From Streptomyces sp. NRRL F-5122 (GTDB lineage Bacteria > Actinomycetota > Actinomycetes > Streptomycetales > Streptomycetaceae), in NCBI RefSeq assembly GCF_001507435.1, contig NZ_LMWH01000105.1:62001-126000 (forward strand): a stretch of DNA of 64,000 nt, in the 5' to 3' direction. The translations under genes and the position numbers were made by a program. Every line of letters begins with the position of its first letter. Positions within the stretch are counted from its first letter, which is position 1. The notes beneath the pieces are model-generated. The model had not been told where the DNA came from. It saw only the letters and a program-made list of their open reading frames with translations, and ran no database searches. Shown here one piece after another: positions 25,835 to 33,581 of this stretch.

Positions 25835-28144
25835 GTGGCCGCTCAGGTTCAACAGGAAACCGCGCTCGGCCCGGTCGGCAAGTCCGCGCACGACTCGCTC
25901 CGCGACCGGGAGATCAGCGTCGAACAGGAACACCTGGACCGGGTGTACCGACGCTTGGAGGAGAAGATCCACGAGGCGGAGTTCCTGATGCACGACGCCG
26001 CCCAGCGCGGGCACGTCGGCACACCAGGAGCCCTGGCCGAGCGGGACGCGCAGGTCTTCCGCGCGGGCGTACACCTGAACAGGCTCAACAACGAGTTCGA
26101 GGACTTCCTCTTCGGCCGCATCGACCTGCTGCGGGGCAGGGACGGCAAGAAGGGCCCGGACGGCGCGTACACGGCGGTCGAGCCCGCCGAGGGCGCGGTG
26201 CGGCCGGACAACACCGCCGACATCGCCGAGACCCTGCACATCGGCCGTATCGGCGTCCTCGACGAGGAGTACGCGCCGCTGGTCATCGACTGGCGCGCGC
26301 CCGCGGCGGCTCCTTTCTACCGCTCCACACCGGTCGACCCCGGGCGGGTGGTCCGCCGCCGGGTCATCCGCTCCAAGGGGCGCCAGGTGCTGGGCGTCGA
26401 GGACGACCTGATGCGGCCCGAGCTGACGGCGACCCTCGACGGCCGCGAGCTGCCCGTGATCGGTGACGGCGCCCTGATGGCGGCCCTCGGCCAGGCCCGC
26501 ACGCACACCATGCGGGACATCGTGGCGTCGATCCAGGCCGAGCAGGACCTGGTGATCCGGGCCCCCGCCTCCTCCGTGACCTACGTCGAGGGCGGTCCCG
26601 GCACGGGCAAGACGGCCGTCGCCCTGCACCGGGCCGCCTACCTCCTCTACCAGGACCGGCGCAGATATGCGGGCGGCATCCTGATCGTCTCGCCCACGCC
26701 TCTGCTGGTCGCGTACACCGAAGGAGTGCTGCCCTCGCTGGGTGAGGAGGGCCAGGTCGCCATCCGGGCGATCGGCTCGCTCGTCGACGGGGTGCAGGCA
26801 ACCCTGTACGACTCCCCTTCCGTCGCCCGTGCCAAGGGCTCGCACCGCATGCTCAAGGTGCTGCGGAAGGCCGCCCGCGGCGCCCTGGAGACCAACGAGG
26901 CACCCACCCGGCTGCGGGTCGTCGCCTTCGGCCGCCGCCTCGAACTGGAAGCCGAGGAACTGGAGCGCATCCGGCGCACCGCCCTGGGCGGCACCGCCCC
27001 GGTGAACCTGCTGCGCCCGCGCGCCCGCAAGCTGCTGCTGGACGCCCTGTGGGCGCGCTCCGGCTCGGCCCATCGGCACACCGACCCCGAACTGGCCGCC
27101 GAGCTGCGCTCCTCCTTCGACGAGGACGTCGCCTCGGAGGACTCCTTCCTCGACTTCCTGGCCGCCTGGTGGCCGGAGCTGACCCCGCAGGCCGTGCTGG
27201 ACACCATGGCCGACGAGAGGCGTCTCGGCCGCTGGGGGCGGCGCATCCTCAGCCCCGGCGAGGTGCGCAGGGTCGCGCGCTCCCTGAAGCGGGAGGGCCT
27301 GTCCGTGCACGACGTGGCGATGCTGGACGAGCTCCAGGCCGTCCTCGGCCAGCCGGCCCGCCCGAGGAAGAAGCGCGAGCTGGACCCGCTGGACCAGCTG
27401 ACCGGGCTGGAGGAGCTGATGCCCGTCCGCGAGGAGACCCAGCGCGAGCGCGCCGAACGGCTCGCGGCGGAGCGGACCGAGTACGCGCACGTGATCGTGG
27501 ACGAGGCGCAGGACGTCACCCCGATGCAGTGGCGGATGGTCGGGCGGCGCGGCCGGCACGCCACCTGGACGGTGGTCGGCGATCCGGCCCAGTCCTCCTG
27601 GTCCGATCCGGACGAGGCGGCCGAGGCCCGTGAGGAGGCCCTGGGCACCCGTCCGCGCCGCCGTTTCACCCTCACGGTGAACTACCGCAACCCGGCGGAG
27701 ATCGCCGAACTGGCCTCGAAGGTGCTCGCGCTCGCGATGCCGGGCTCCGAGTCCCCCTCCGCCGTGCGGTCCACCGGCGTCGAGCCGCGCTTCGCGGCCG
27801 TGCACGGGTCGCTGGGCCGAACGGTCCGCGAGGAGGCCGCCCGGCTGCTGGCCCGCGTCGACGGGACGGTCGGCGTCGTCGTCGCCATGAACCGGCGCGA
27901 CGAGGCGGCCCGCTGGCTCGAGGGGCTCGGCGACCGAGTGGTGGCGCTCGGCAGCCTGGAGGCCAAGGGGCTGGAGTACGACGCGACCGTCGTCGTCTCG
28001 CCCGCGGAGATCGCCGACGAGAGCCCCGCGGGACTGCGGGTGCTCTACGTGGCCCTCACCCGGGCGACGCAACAGCTGACGGTGGTCTCGGGAGAGCGTG
28101 ACGAACCGGACAGCGCCGGAGTTCCGGACCTGCTGCGGGACTGA
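25835..28144 (+). CDS. HelD-like RNA polymerase-associated helicase (UvrD/RecD fold)
   Basis: 769 residues. An N-terminal coiled coil (about 15-80, DREISVEQEHLDRVYRRLEEKI) precedes a split superfamily 1 ATPase. Walker A is GGPGTGKTAVALHRAAYLLY (about 249-268), Walker B is VIVDEAQDVTPMQW, and the later motifs NYRNPAEIAEL and LYVALTRATQQL are present. This layout is that of actinobacterial HelD proteins, which pull RNA polymerase off DNA; the HelR branch also displaces rifamycins. The GTG start follows GAAGGGGG. I saw no rifamycin-associated element upstream, so I call it HelD-like and not HelR. A candidate small RNA gene follows. Confidence 0.85.
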   Translation: MAAQVQQETALGPVGKSAHDSLRDREISVEQEHLDRVYRRLEEKIHEAEFLMHDAAQRGHVGTPGALAERDAQVFRAGVHLNRLNNEFEDFLFGRIDLLRGRDGKKGPDGAYTAVEPAEGAVRPDNTADIAETLHIGRIGVLDEEYAPLVIDWRAPAAAPFYRSTPVDPGRVVRRRVIRSKGRQVLGVEDDLMRPELTATLDGRELPVIGDGALMAALGQARTHTMRDIVASIQAEQDLVIRAPASSVTYVEGGPGTGKTAVALHRAAYLLYQDRRRYAGGILIVSPTPLLVAYTEGVLPSLGEEGQVAIRAIGSLVDGVQATLYDSPSVARAKGSHRMLKVLRKAARGALETNEAPTRLRVVAFGRRLELEAEELERIRRTALGGTAPVNLLRPRARKLLLDALWARSGSAHRHTDPELAAELRSSFDEDVASEDSFLDFLAAWWPELTPQAVLDTMADERRLGRWGRRILSPGEVRRVARSLKREGLSVHDVAMLDELQAVLGQPARPRKKRELDPLDQLTGLEELMPVREETQRERAERLAAERTEYAHVIVDEAQDVTPMQWRMVGRRGRHATWTVVGDPAQSSWSDPDEAAEAREEALGTRPRRRFTLTVNYRNPAEIAELASKVLALAMPGSESPSAVRSTGVEPRFAAVHGSLGRTVREEAARLLARVDGTVGVVVAMNRRDEAARWLEGLGDRVVALGSLEAKGLEYDATVVVSPAEIADESPAGLRVLYVALTRATQQLTVVSGERDEPDSAGVPDLLRD

Positions 28145-28189
28145 TCGGGGGAGGCCTGCGCGGGTCGGCGGAAATGAACTTCCGGTGCG

Positions 28190-28216
28190 GGAATGGCCTT
28201 ACGGGATCCGTTTGTT
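28190..28216 (+). promoter_or_regulatory. SigR-like promoter candidate
   Basis: GGAAT-n19-GTT resembles the SigR (disulfide stress) consensus GGAAT-n18/19-GTT. The expected start point, about 28224-28228, coincides with the 5' end of the structured RNA. Confidence 0.35.
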
Positions 28217-28225
28217 AGCCTGGGT

Positions 28226-28360
28226 GTGACACCGGCTCGATCCAAGCCCCCGGGCCCAACCTTCGTCGCTACGAGCGACCACTTGCCGCGAGGCGAGCAT
28301 GGCGGGTCGGTGTCATGAACGTCGCAGAGGTCCGCGTCACGGGGTGGCGCGGACCTCTGG
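28226..28360 (+). ncRNA. Candidate structured small RNA
   Basis: TGACACCG (28227-28234) pairs perfectly with CGGTGTCA (28308-28315), closing a junction with two hairpins. One is GTCGCT-ACG-AGCGAC (28265-28279). The other is CTTGCC-GCGA-GGCGAG (28282-28297), with a GNRA tetraloop. An 11-bp terminator stem follows at 28326-28358. A promoter candidate sits just upstream. This is a complete transcription unit without a coding frame. It could be a free small RNA or an aptamer-terminator element. I cannot assign it to a named family. Confidence 0.5.
28326..28358 (+). terminator. Strong terminator hairpin
   Basis: Perfect 11-bp stem AGAGGTCCGCG/CGCGGACCTCT with an 11-nt loop. Confidence 0.8.
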
Positions 28361-28384
28361 CGTCTGTGGTGACACAGCCCCTCC

Positions 28385-28414
28385 TTGGCCGCCGCGACCG
28401 CCCTCTCGTATGGT
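28385..28414 (+). promoter_or_regulatory. Promoter candidate of the malic enzyme gene
   Basis: TTGGCC-n18-TATGGT, about 130 nt before the start codon. Confidence 0.4.
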
Positions 28415-28545
28415 CAAAGATGCTTTCCGAACGTACGCCGGCTGAACACAAGGTTCGCAATCCAGGGCGGCTACCACGTACTCCCCGGTAGGTGCGACGA
28501 TCGGACGGCACATACGCGACACGGTGAAAGCAGAGGAAGTCGGCC

Positions 28546-29964
28546 ATGGCAACGGCGCCCAGCGTCTCCTACTCGATGACGGTCCGGCTGGAGGTGCCCG
28601 CGAGCGGAACCGCGGTGTCCCAGCTCACCACGGCCGTGGAGTCCTCCGGAGGCTCGGTGACGGGCCTCGACGTCACCGCGTCGGGCCACGAGAAGCTCCG
28701 TATCGACGTCACCATCGCCGCCACCTCGACCTCCCACGCCGAGGAGATCGTCGGGAAGCTGCGTGGCATCGAGGGCGTGACCCTGGGCAAGGTCTCGGAC
28801 CGTACCTTCCTCATGCACCTCGGCGGCAAGATCGAGATGGCGTCGAAGCACCCCATCCGCAACCGTGACGACCTCTCCATGATCTACACCCCGGGCGTGG
28901 CGCGCGTCTGCATGGCGATCGCGGAGAACCCGGAGGACGCCCGCCGTCTGACCATCAAGCGCAACTCCGTTGCGGTCGTGACGGACGGGTCGGCCGTGCT
29001 GGGCCTCGGCAACATCGGCCCGAAGGCCGCGCTGCCCGTGATGGAGGGCAAGGCGGCGCTCTTCAAGCGGTTCGCCGGCATCGACGCCTGGCCGCTCTGC
29101 CTCGACACCCAGGACACCGACGCGATCGTCGAGATCGTCAAGGCGATCGCCCCCGGCTTCGCCGGGATCAACCTCGAGGACATCTCGGCACCCCGCTGCT
29201 TCGAGATCGAGGCACGGCTGCGCGAGGCCCTCGACATCCCGGTCTTCCACGACGACCAGCACGGCACCGCGATCGTGGTGCTCGCGGCCCTGACCAACGC
29301 GCTTCGTGTGGTGGGCAAGGCGATCGAGAGCGTTCGGGTCGTCATGTCGGGCGCGGGCGCGGCCGGTACGGCGATCCTCAAGCTGCTGCTCGCGGCGGGG
29401 GTGAAGAACGCGGTCGTCGCCGACATCCACGGCGTCGTGCACACCGGCCGCGAGGACCTGGTGGCCGCCGCCGCGGACTCGCCGCTGCGCTGGATCGCCG
29501 ACAACACCAACCCCGAGGGCCTGACGGGCACGCTCAAGGAGGCCGTGCACGACGCGGACGTCTTCATCGGCGTCTCCGCCCCGAACGTCCTCGACGGCGA
29601 CGACGTCGCCGCCATGGCCGACGGCGCGATCGTGTTCGCGCTCGCGAATCCCGACCCCGAGGTCGACCCCGCAATCGCTCGCCAGACGGCGGCCGTTGTG
29701 GCCACGGGCCGCTCCGACTTCCCGAACCAGATCAACAACGTCCTGGTGTTCCCCGGCGTCTTCCGCGGTCTGCTGGACGCGCAGTCCCGCACCGTCAACA
29801 CGGACATGATGCTGGCCGCCGCGACCGCCCTCGCGGACGTGGTGACCGAGGACGAGCTGAACCCGAACTACATCGTCCCGAGCGTCTTCAACGAGAAGGT
29901 CGCGGGCGCGGTGGCGGGTGCGGTGCGGGAAGCGGCGAGGACGGCGGTGCCGTCGGGCCAGTAG
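28546..29964 (+). CDS. NAD-dependent malic enzyme
   Basis: 472 residues. Malic enzyme decarboxylates L-malate to pyruvate, linking the TCA cycle to pyruvate metabolism. Residues 1-85 form an ACT-like regulatory domain (YSMTVRLEVPASGTAVSQL). The malic N domain follows (SMIYTPGVARVCMAIAENPE, NSVAVVTDGSAVLGLGNIGP, with metal ligands in FHDDQHGTAIV), then the NAD-binding domain (SGAGAAGTAILKLLLAAG). The ACT domain is common in actinobacterial NAD-type enzymes. The gene has its own promoter region. Confidence 0.93.
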   Translation: MATAPSVSYSMTVRLEVPASGTAVSQLTTAVESSGGSVTGLDVTASGHEKLRIDVTIAATSTSHAEEIVGKLRGIEGVTLGKVSDRTFLMHLGGKIEMASKHPIRNRDDLSMIYTPGVARVCMAIAENPEDARRLTIKRNSVAVVTDGSAVLGLGNIGPKAALPVMEGKAALFKRFAGIDAWPLCLDTQDTDAIVEIVKAIAPGFAGINLEDISAPRCFEIEARLREALDIPVFHDDQHGTAIVVLAALTNALRVVGKAIESVRVVMSGAGAAGTAILKLLLAAGVKNAVVADIHGVVHTGREDLVAAAADSPLRWIADNTNPEGLTGTLKEAVHDADVFIGVSAPNVLDGDDVAAMADGAIVFALANPDPEVDPAIARQTAAVVATGRSDFPNQINNVLVFPGVFRGLLDAQSRTVNTDMMLAAATALADVVTEDELNPNYIVPSVFNEKVAGAVAGAVREAARTAVPSGQ

Positions 29965-30347
29965 TCCGGCCCTGTGACCATGGCCACGGTGGCCGCGTGT
30001 CCGGCGCGTCGCGGAACCCCGGAGCCCTGGCCGCCCTCTATGGTGGCGGCCAGGCTCATGGCCCCAGGGGCCTGCGGTCCGTTGCCGGGAGGGGGCGGAG
30101 CGTCACCACAGCGAGGCCGTGGCGCTTTCGTGTGACTCCCAAGGGTGTTCTCGTGGCTCCTACGGGTGCCGGATTGGCTTTCCCGCCGCAGGTGGGGGCA
30201 GGATGCGTCTTCGGGCGCGAGGGTCTGACGACGGACCCGGGTCCGGGGACCCACCGAGGACCCTGGCAGCATCGGCTTCGCCGTGCCCATCATGCGGCTC
30301 CGCCGCGTGGCACGCCTCAACGGCAAGAAGAACACGGGAGTAACAAC
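29965..30347. other. Non-coding region before the HU gene
   Basis: 383 bases. No gene, tRNA or clear terminator was found. It presumably contains the promoters of the strongly expressed HU gene. The open frames seen are antisense or out of phase and lack ribosome binding sites. Confidence 0.45.
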
Positions 30348-30629
30348 ATGAACCGCAGTGAGCTGGTGGCCGCGCTGGCCGACCGCGCCGAGGTGACCCG
30401 CAAGGACGCCGACGCCGTGCTGGCCGCGTTCGCCGAGACCGTCGGCGAGATCGTCGCCAAGGGCGACGAGAAGGTCACCATCCCCGGCTTCCTGACCTTC
30501 GAGCGCACCCACCGTGCCGCTCGCACCGCGCGCAACCCGCAGACCGGCGACCCCATCCAGATCCCGGCCGGCTACAGCGTGAAGGTCTCCGCGGGCTCCA
30601 AGCTCAAGGAAGCCGCCAAGGGCAAGTGA
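30348..30629 (+). CDS. hupA: DNA-binding protein HU
   Basis: 93 residues, nucleoid-associated HU of the short type without the Lys/Ala-rich tail of HupS. It shows the standard HU sequence: MNRSELVAALADRAEV, GFLTFERTHRAARTARNPQTGDPI (the DNA-binding arm) and a C-terminal Lys-rich helix. The ATG follows CGGGAGTAAC. The frame is open far upstream but not coding. Repeats and a bidirectional terminator follow. Confidence 0.95.
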   Translation: MNRSELVAALADRAEVTRKDADAVLAAFAETVGEIVAKGDEKVTIPGFLTFERTHRAARTARNPQTGDPIQIPAGYSVKVSAGSKLKEAAKGK

Positions 30630-30648
30630 CCTTGCCGGTCGTACGCCG

Positions 30649-30751
30649 CGGGACGGCGTACGAGGCCGTACCGTCACGGAACGGCGCAACACAGGCCGTA
30701 CCGCCACGGGACGGCGTAACGAGGCCCGCAGACGCTCCTCGGGACGGCGTA
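30649..30751. repeat. Four imperfect repeats downstream of hupA
   Basis: CGGGACGGCGTA (one copy with two changes) starts at 30649, 30677, 30707 and 30740. A companion GGCCGTACCG occurs twice, giving units of about 30 nt. Confidence 0.7.
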
Positions 30752-30770
30752 CGGGCCCGGTAAGGCCGAA

Positions 30771-30801
30771 GGGGCGGCCACCCGGTTCGGGTGGCCGCCC
30801 C
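30771..30801. terminator. Bidirectional terminator between hupA and murA
   Basis: Perfect 13-bp stem GGGGCGGCCACCC/GGGTGGCCGCCCC with loop GGTTC, between convergent genes. Confidence 0.85.
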
Positions 30802-30820
30802 TAGCGCTGTCCTGGTGGCC

Positions 30821-32161
30821 TCAGCCGAGCGCCTTGCCCGGCAGCTCGACCTTCGCGCCCAGCTCCACGAGCTTGTCCATGAAGTTCTCGTAGCCGCGGT
30901 TGATGAGGTCGATGCCGTGGACCCGTGACGTGCCCTGGGCGGCGAGGGCCGCGATCAGGTACGAGAACCCGCCGCGCAGGTCGGGGATGACGAGGTCGGC
31001 GCCCTGGAGCTTGGTCGGGCCCGAAACGACCGCGGAGTGGAGGAAGTTGCGCTGCCCGAAGCGGCAGTCGGAGCCGCCGAGGCACTCGCGGTAGAGCTGG
31101 ATGTGTGCGCCCATCTGGTTGAGCGCGGAGGTGAAGCCGAGACGGGACTCGTAGACCGTCTCGTGGATGATCGACAGGCCCGTGGCCTGCGTCAGGGCGA
31201 CCACCAGGGGCTGCTGCCAGTCCGTCTGGAAGCCCGGGTGCACGTCCGTCTCCAGCGCGATGGACTTCAGCTGGCCGCCGGGGTGCCAGAAGCGGATGCC
31301 CTCGTCGTCGATCTCGAAGGCGCCGCCCACCTTCCGGTAGGTGTTCAGGAACGTCATCATCGAGCGCTGCTGCGCCCCGCGGACGTAGATGTTGCCCTCG
31401 GTCGCCAGCGCCGCCGACGCCCAGGAGGCGGCCTCCAGACGGTCCGGGAGGGCGCGGTGGGCGTAGCCGCCGAGCTTGTCCACACCGGTGATGCGGATCG
31501 TGCGGTCGGTGTCCATCGCGATGATCGCGCCCATCTTCTGCAGCACGCAGATGAGGTCCTCGATCTCCGGTTCGACGGCCGCGTTGGACAGCTCGGTGAC
31601 ACCCTCGGCGAGCACGGCCGTCAGCAGGACCTGCTCGGTGGCGCCGACGGACGGGTAGGGCAGCCGGATCTTCGTGCCGCGCAGCCCCTTGGGCGCCTCC
31701 AGGTACTGGCCGTCCGCGCGCTTCTCGATGGTGGCGCCGAACTGCCGCAGCACGTCGAAGTGGAAGTCGATGGGACGGCCGCCGATGTCGCAGCCGCCGA
31801 GGCCGGGGATGAACGCATGGCCCAGCCGGTGCAGCAGGGGGCCGCAGAAGAGGATCGGGATGCGCGACGAGCCCGCGTGGGCATCGATGTCAGCGACGTT
31901 CGCGCTCTCGACGTGCGTCGGGTCCAGCACCAGCTCGCCGGGCTCCTCGCCCGGACGGACCGTCACACCGTGCAGTTGCAGCAGTCCGCGCACCACACGC
32001 ACGTCGCGGATGTCGGGAACGTTGCGCAGGCGGCTCGGCGCGCTGCCCAGCAGGGCGGCGACCATGGCCTTCGGCACGAGGTTCTTCGCGCCGCGGACAC
32101 GGATTTCGCCCTCCAGGGGGGTTCCGCCGTGGACAAGCAGGACATCGTCGTTGACGGTCAT
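30821..32161 (-). CDS. murA: UDP-N-acetylglucosamine 1-carboxyvinyltransferase
   Basis: 446 residues. MurA transfers enolpyruvate from PEP to UDP-GlcNAc, the first committed step of peptidoglycan synthesis. The substrate-binding Lys-Asn pair is in GAKNLVPK. The catalytic loop cysteine is present as C124 in LGGCDIGG, so the enzyme should be fosfomycin-sensitive. The ATG at 32161 gives MTVNDDVLLVHGG; the longer frame is unsupported. It is convergent with hupA and divergent from yqgE. Streptomyces often carry more than one MurA; which paralogue this is cannot be told alone. Confidence 0.95.
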   Translation of the reverse strand: MTVNDDVLLVHGGTPLEGEIRVRGAKNLVPKAMVAALLGSAPSRLRNVPDIRDVRVVRGLLQLHGVTVRPGEEPGELVLDPTHVESANVADIDAHAGSSRIPILFCGPLLHRLGHAFIPGLGGCDIGGRPIDFHFDVLRQFGATIEKRADGQYLEAPKGLRGTKIRLPYPSVGATEQVLLTAVLAEGVTELSNAAVEPEIEDLICVLQKMGAIIAMDTDRTIRITGVDKLGGYAHRALPDRLEAASWASAALATEGNIYVRGAQQRSMMTFLNTYRKVGGAFEIDDEGIRFWHPGGQLKSIALETDVHPGFQTDWQQPLVVALTQATGLSIIHETVYESRLGFTSALNQMGAHIQLYRECLGGSDCRFGQRNFLHSAVVSGPTKLQGADLVIPDLRGGFSYLIAALAAQGTSRVHGIDLINRGYENFMDKLVELGAKVELPGKALG

Positions 32162-32470
32162 GGATCTCGCGTTCCGTGGAGTTGGGCAGGGGCCGGAGAC
32201 GTAAGCGTAATGGCCGTCCACCCCCCGCAAGTAAGCCCGAGGACCTCCGGGCTACGTCATAGCTTTGCCACAACACGAACCGTGCGTAACCGGACGCACG
32301 GGGTTACCACGTGTCACGGGGCGCCCGCGCGTCGGCCACCCGCCCTCCGCTCTCCCGGCGCCTCTCGGGAACGGGCCCTCACCAGGCGGCCTGTCCGGTC
32401 ACCGACCGCATTCACCCGCGTACCCGCATTGCCTCTCCACGTGGAGGCAAGATGCGGGATCATGTCTGCC
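32162..32470. other. Divergent promoter region murA/yqgE
   Basis: About 309 bases carrying promoters for both directions. No gene or clear repeat was recognised. Confidence 0.45.
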
Positions 32471-33040
32471 ATGACCGAGGTGTCCTCGCTCACAGGGCGG
32501 CTGCTCGTGGCCACACCCGCCCTGGCGGACCCGAACTTCGACCGCGCTGTGGTGCTCCTCCTCGACCACGACGAGGAGGGCTCGCTCGGTGTGGTCCTCA
32601 ACCGCCCCACCCCGGTGGACGTGGGAGACATCCTGGAGGGTTGGGCGGAACTCGCGGGCGAACCCGGCGTCGTCTTCCAGGGCGGTCCGGTCTCGCTGGA
32701 CTCGGCGCTCGGCGTGGCGGTGATCCCCGGCGGGTCCGGGGAGCGTGCCCCGCTCGGCTGGCGGCGGGTGCACGGGGCGATCGGCCTTGTCGACCTGGAG
32801 GCACCGCCGGAGCTGCTCGCCAAGGCCCTCGGTTCACTGCGCATCTTCGCCGGGTACGCGGGCTGGGGTCCGGGACAGCTCGAGGACGAGCTCGTGGAAG
32901 GCGCGTGGTACGTCGTCGAGTCGGAACCGGGCGACGTGTCCTCCCCGGAGCCGGAGCGGCTGTGGCGGGAGGTGCTGCGGCGACAGCGCAGCGAGCTGGC
33001 GATGGTGGCCACCTACCCGGACGACCCTACGCTCAACTGA
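32471..33040 (+). CDS. UPF0301/YqgE family protein
   Basis: 189 residues of the conserved DUF179 family: LTGRLLVATPALADPNFDRAVVLLLDHDEEGSLGVVLNRP and RIFAGYAGWGPGQLEDEL are its hallmark segments. The biochemical role is not established. The ATG at 32471 gives the usual N-terminus (MTEVSSLTGRLL); an ATG three codons earlier is possible. The next gene starts 30 nt after the stop with its own -10. Confidence 0.9.
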   Translation: MTEVSSLTGRLLVATPALADPNFDRAVVLLLDHDEEGSLGVVLNRPTPVDVGDILEGWAELAGEPGVVFQGGPVSLDSALGVAVIPGGSGERAPLGWRRVHGAIGLVDLEAPPELLAKALGSLRIFAGYAGWGPGQLEDELVEGAWYVVESEPGDVSSPEPERLWREVLRRQRSELAMVATYPDDPTLN

Positions 33041-33057
33041 TGCGTGGGAGTCTTCAG

Positions 33058-33063
33058 TACTCT
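33058..33063 (+). promoter_or_regulatory. -10 element of the DUF3039 gene (leaderless)
   Basis: TACTCT ends 7 nt before the ATG; no ribosome binding site lies between. Confidence 0.45.
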
Positions 33064-33070
33064 TGGCCCT

Positions 33071-33349
33071 ATGAGCACTCTTGAGCCCGAGCGCGGCACT
33101 GGTACGGGGACCCTCGTAGAGCCGACGCCGCAGGTGTCGCACGGCGACGGTGACCACGAGCGCTTCGCCCACTACGTCCAGAAGGACAAGATCATGGCGA
33201 GCGCCCTCGACGGTACGCCCGTCGTCGCGCTGTGCGGCAAGGTGTGGGTACCGGGTCGCGACCCGAAGAAATACCCAGTTTGCCCCATGTGCAAGGAGAT
33301 CTACGACTCCATGGGCAGCGGCGACGACGGCAAGGGTGGCGACAAGTAG
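33071..33349 (+). CDS. DUF3039 family small zinc protein
   Basis: 92 residues, an actinobacterial conserved protein. The core HERFAHYVQKDKIMASALDGTPVVALCGKVW is followed by VCPMCKEIYD. One Cys in ALCGK and a CxxC suggest a zinc site with His. The ATG at 33071 is chosen because it begins the conserved MSTLEPER and lies 7 nt after a -10. No function is known. A strong terminator with a T-run follows. Confidence 0.88.
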   Translation: MSTLEPERGTGTGTLVEPTPQVSHGDGDHERFAHYVQKDKIMASALDGTPVVALCGKVWVPGRDPKKYPVCPMCKEIYDSMGSGDDGKGGDK

Positions 33350-33377
33350 CGATCGGCCTCCCGCCGGGCATCTGCTG

Positions 33378-33415
33378 AGCCCCCGGAGTGCACTTCATGC
33401 ACTCCGGGGGCTTTT
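33378..33415 (+). terminator. Strong intrinsic terminator with T-run
   Basis: 15-bp perfect stem (33378-33392 with 33398-33412), 5-nt loop, then TTTT. Confidence 0.9.
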
Positions 33416-33467
33416 GTGTCTTCTGTCGGGGCACTGCCGTTGCACGGGGTGCGTAAGGCGGTCACAG

Positions 33468-33483
33468 AGTGGTGGAGACCTCT
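33468..33483. promoter_or_regulatory. DasR-type (dre) operator candidate
   Basis: AGTGGTGGAGACCTCT matches 13 of 16 positions of the dre consensus AGTGGTCTAGACCACT. It is about 100 nt before a sugar importer and hexosaminidase operon, where GlcNAc control by DasR would make sense. Confidence 0.5.
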
Positions 33484-33581
33484 TGTCGTCATGTTCATGT
33501 AGTCCCTAGCCTCCGATGTGTTGTGCAGAGCAAAACAGCCATTGCGCATGTTGCAACGCGCTCAGCTCCGGAGGATGCTCC

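Larger units (their letters stand above)
28145..28545. other. Region between helD-like and malic enzyme genes
   Basis: 401 bases without a protein gene. In order it holds a SigR-like promoter candidate, a structured RNA candidate ending in a strong terminator (28326-28358), and a housekeeping-type promoter candidate for the malic enzyme gene (28385-28414). Confidence 0.6.

Noticed and set aside
28299..28442. Short open frame beginning ATGGCGGGTCGG
   Set aside because: It runs through the closing helix and terminator, has no ribosome binding site and an Arg/Pro-biased product.
31037..33040. 667-residue protein ending in the YqgE sequence
   Set aside because: The first 475 codons are antisense to murA; the YqgE gene itself starts at 32471.
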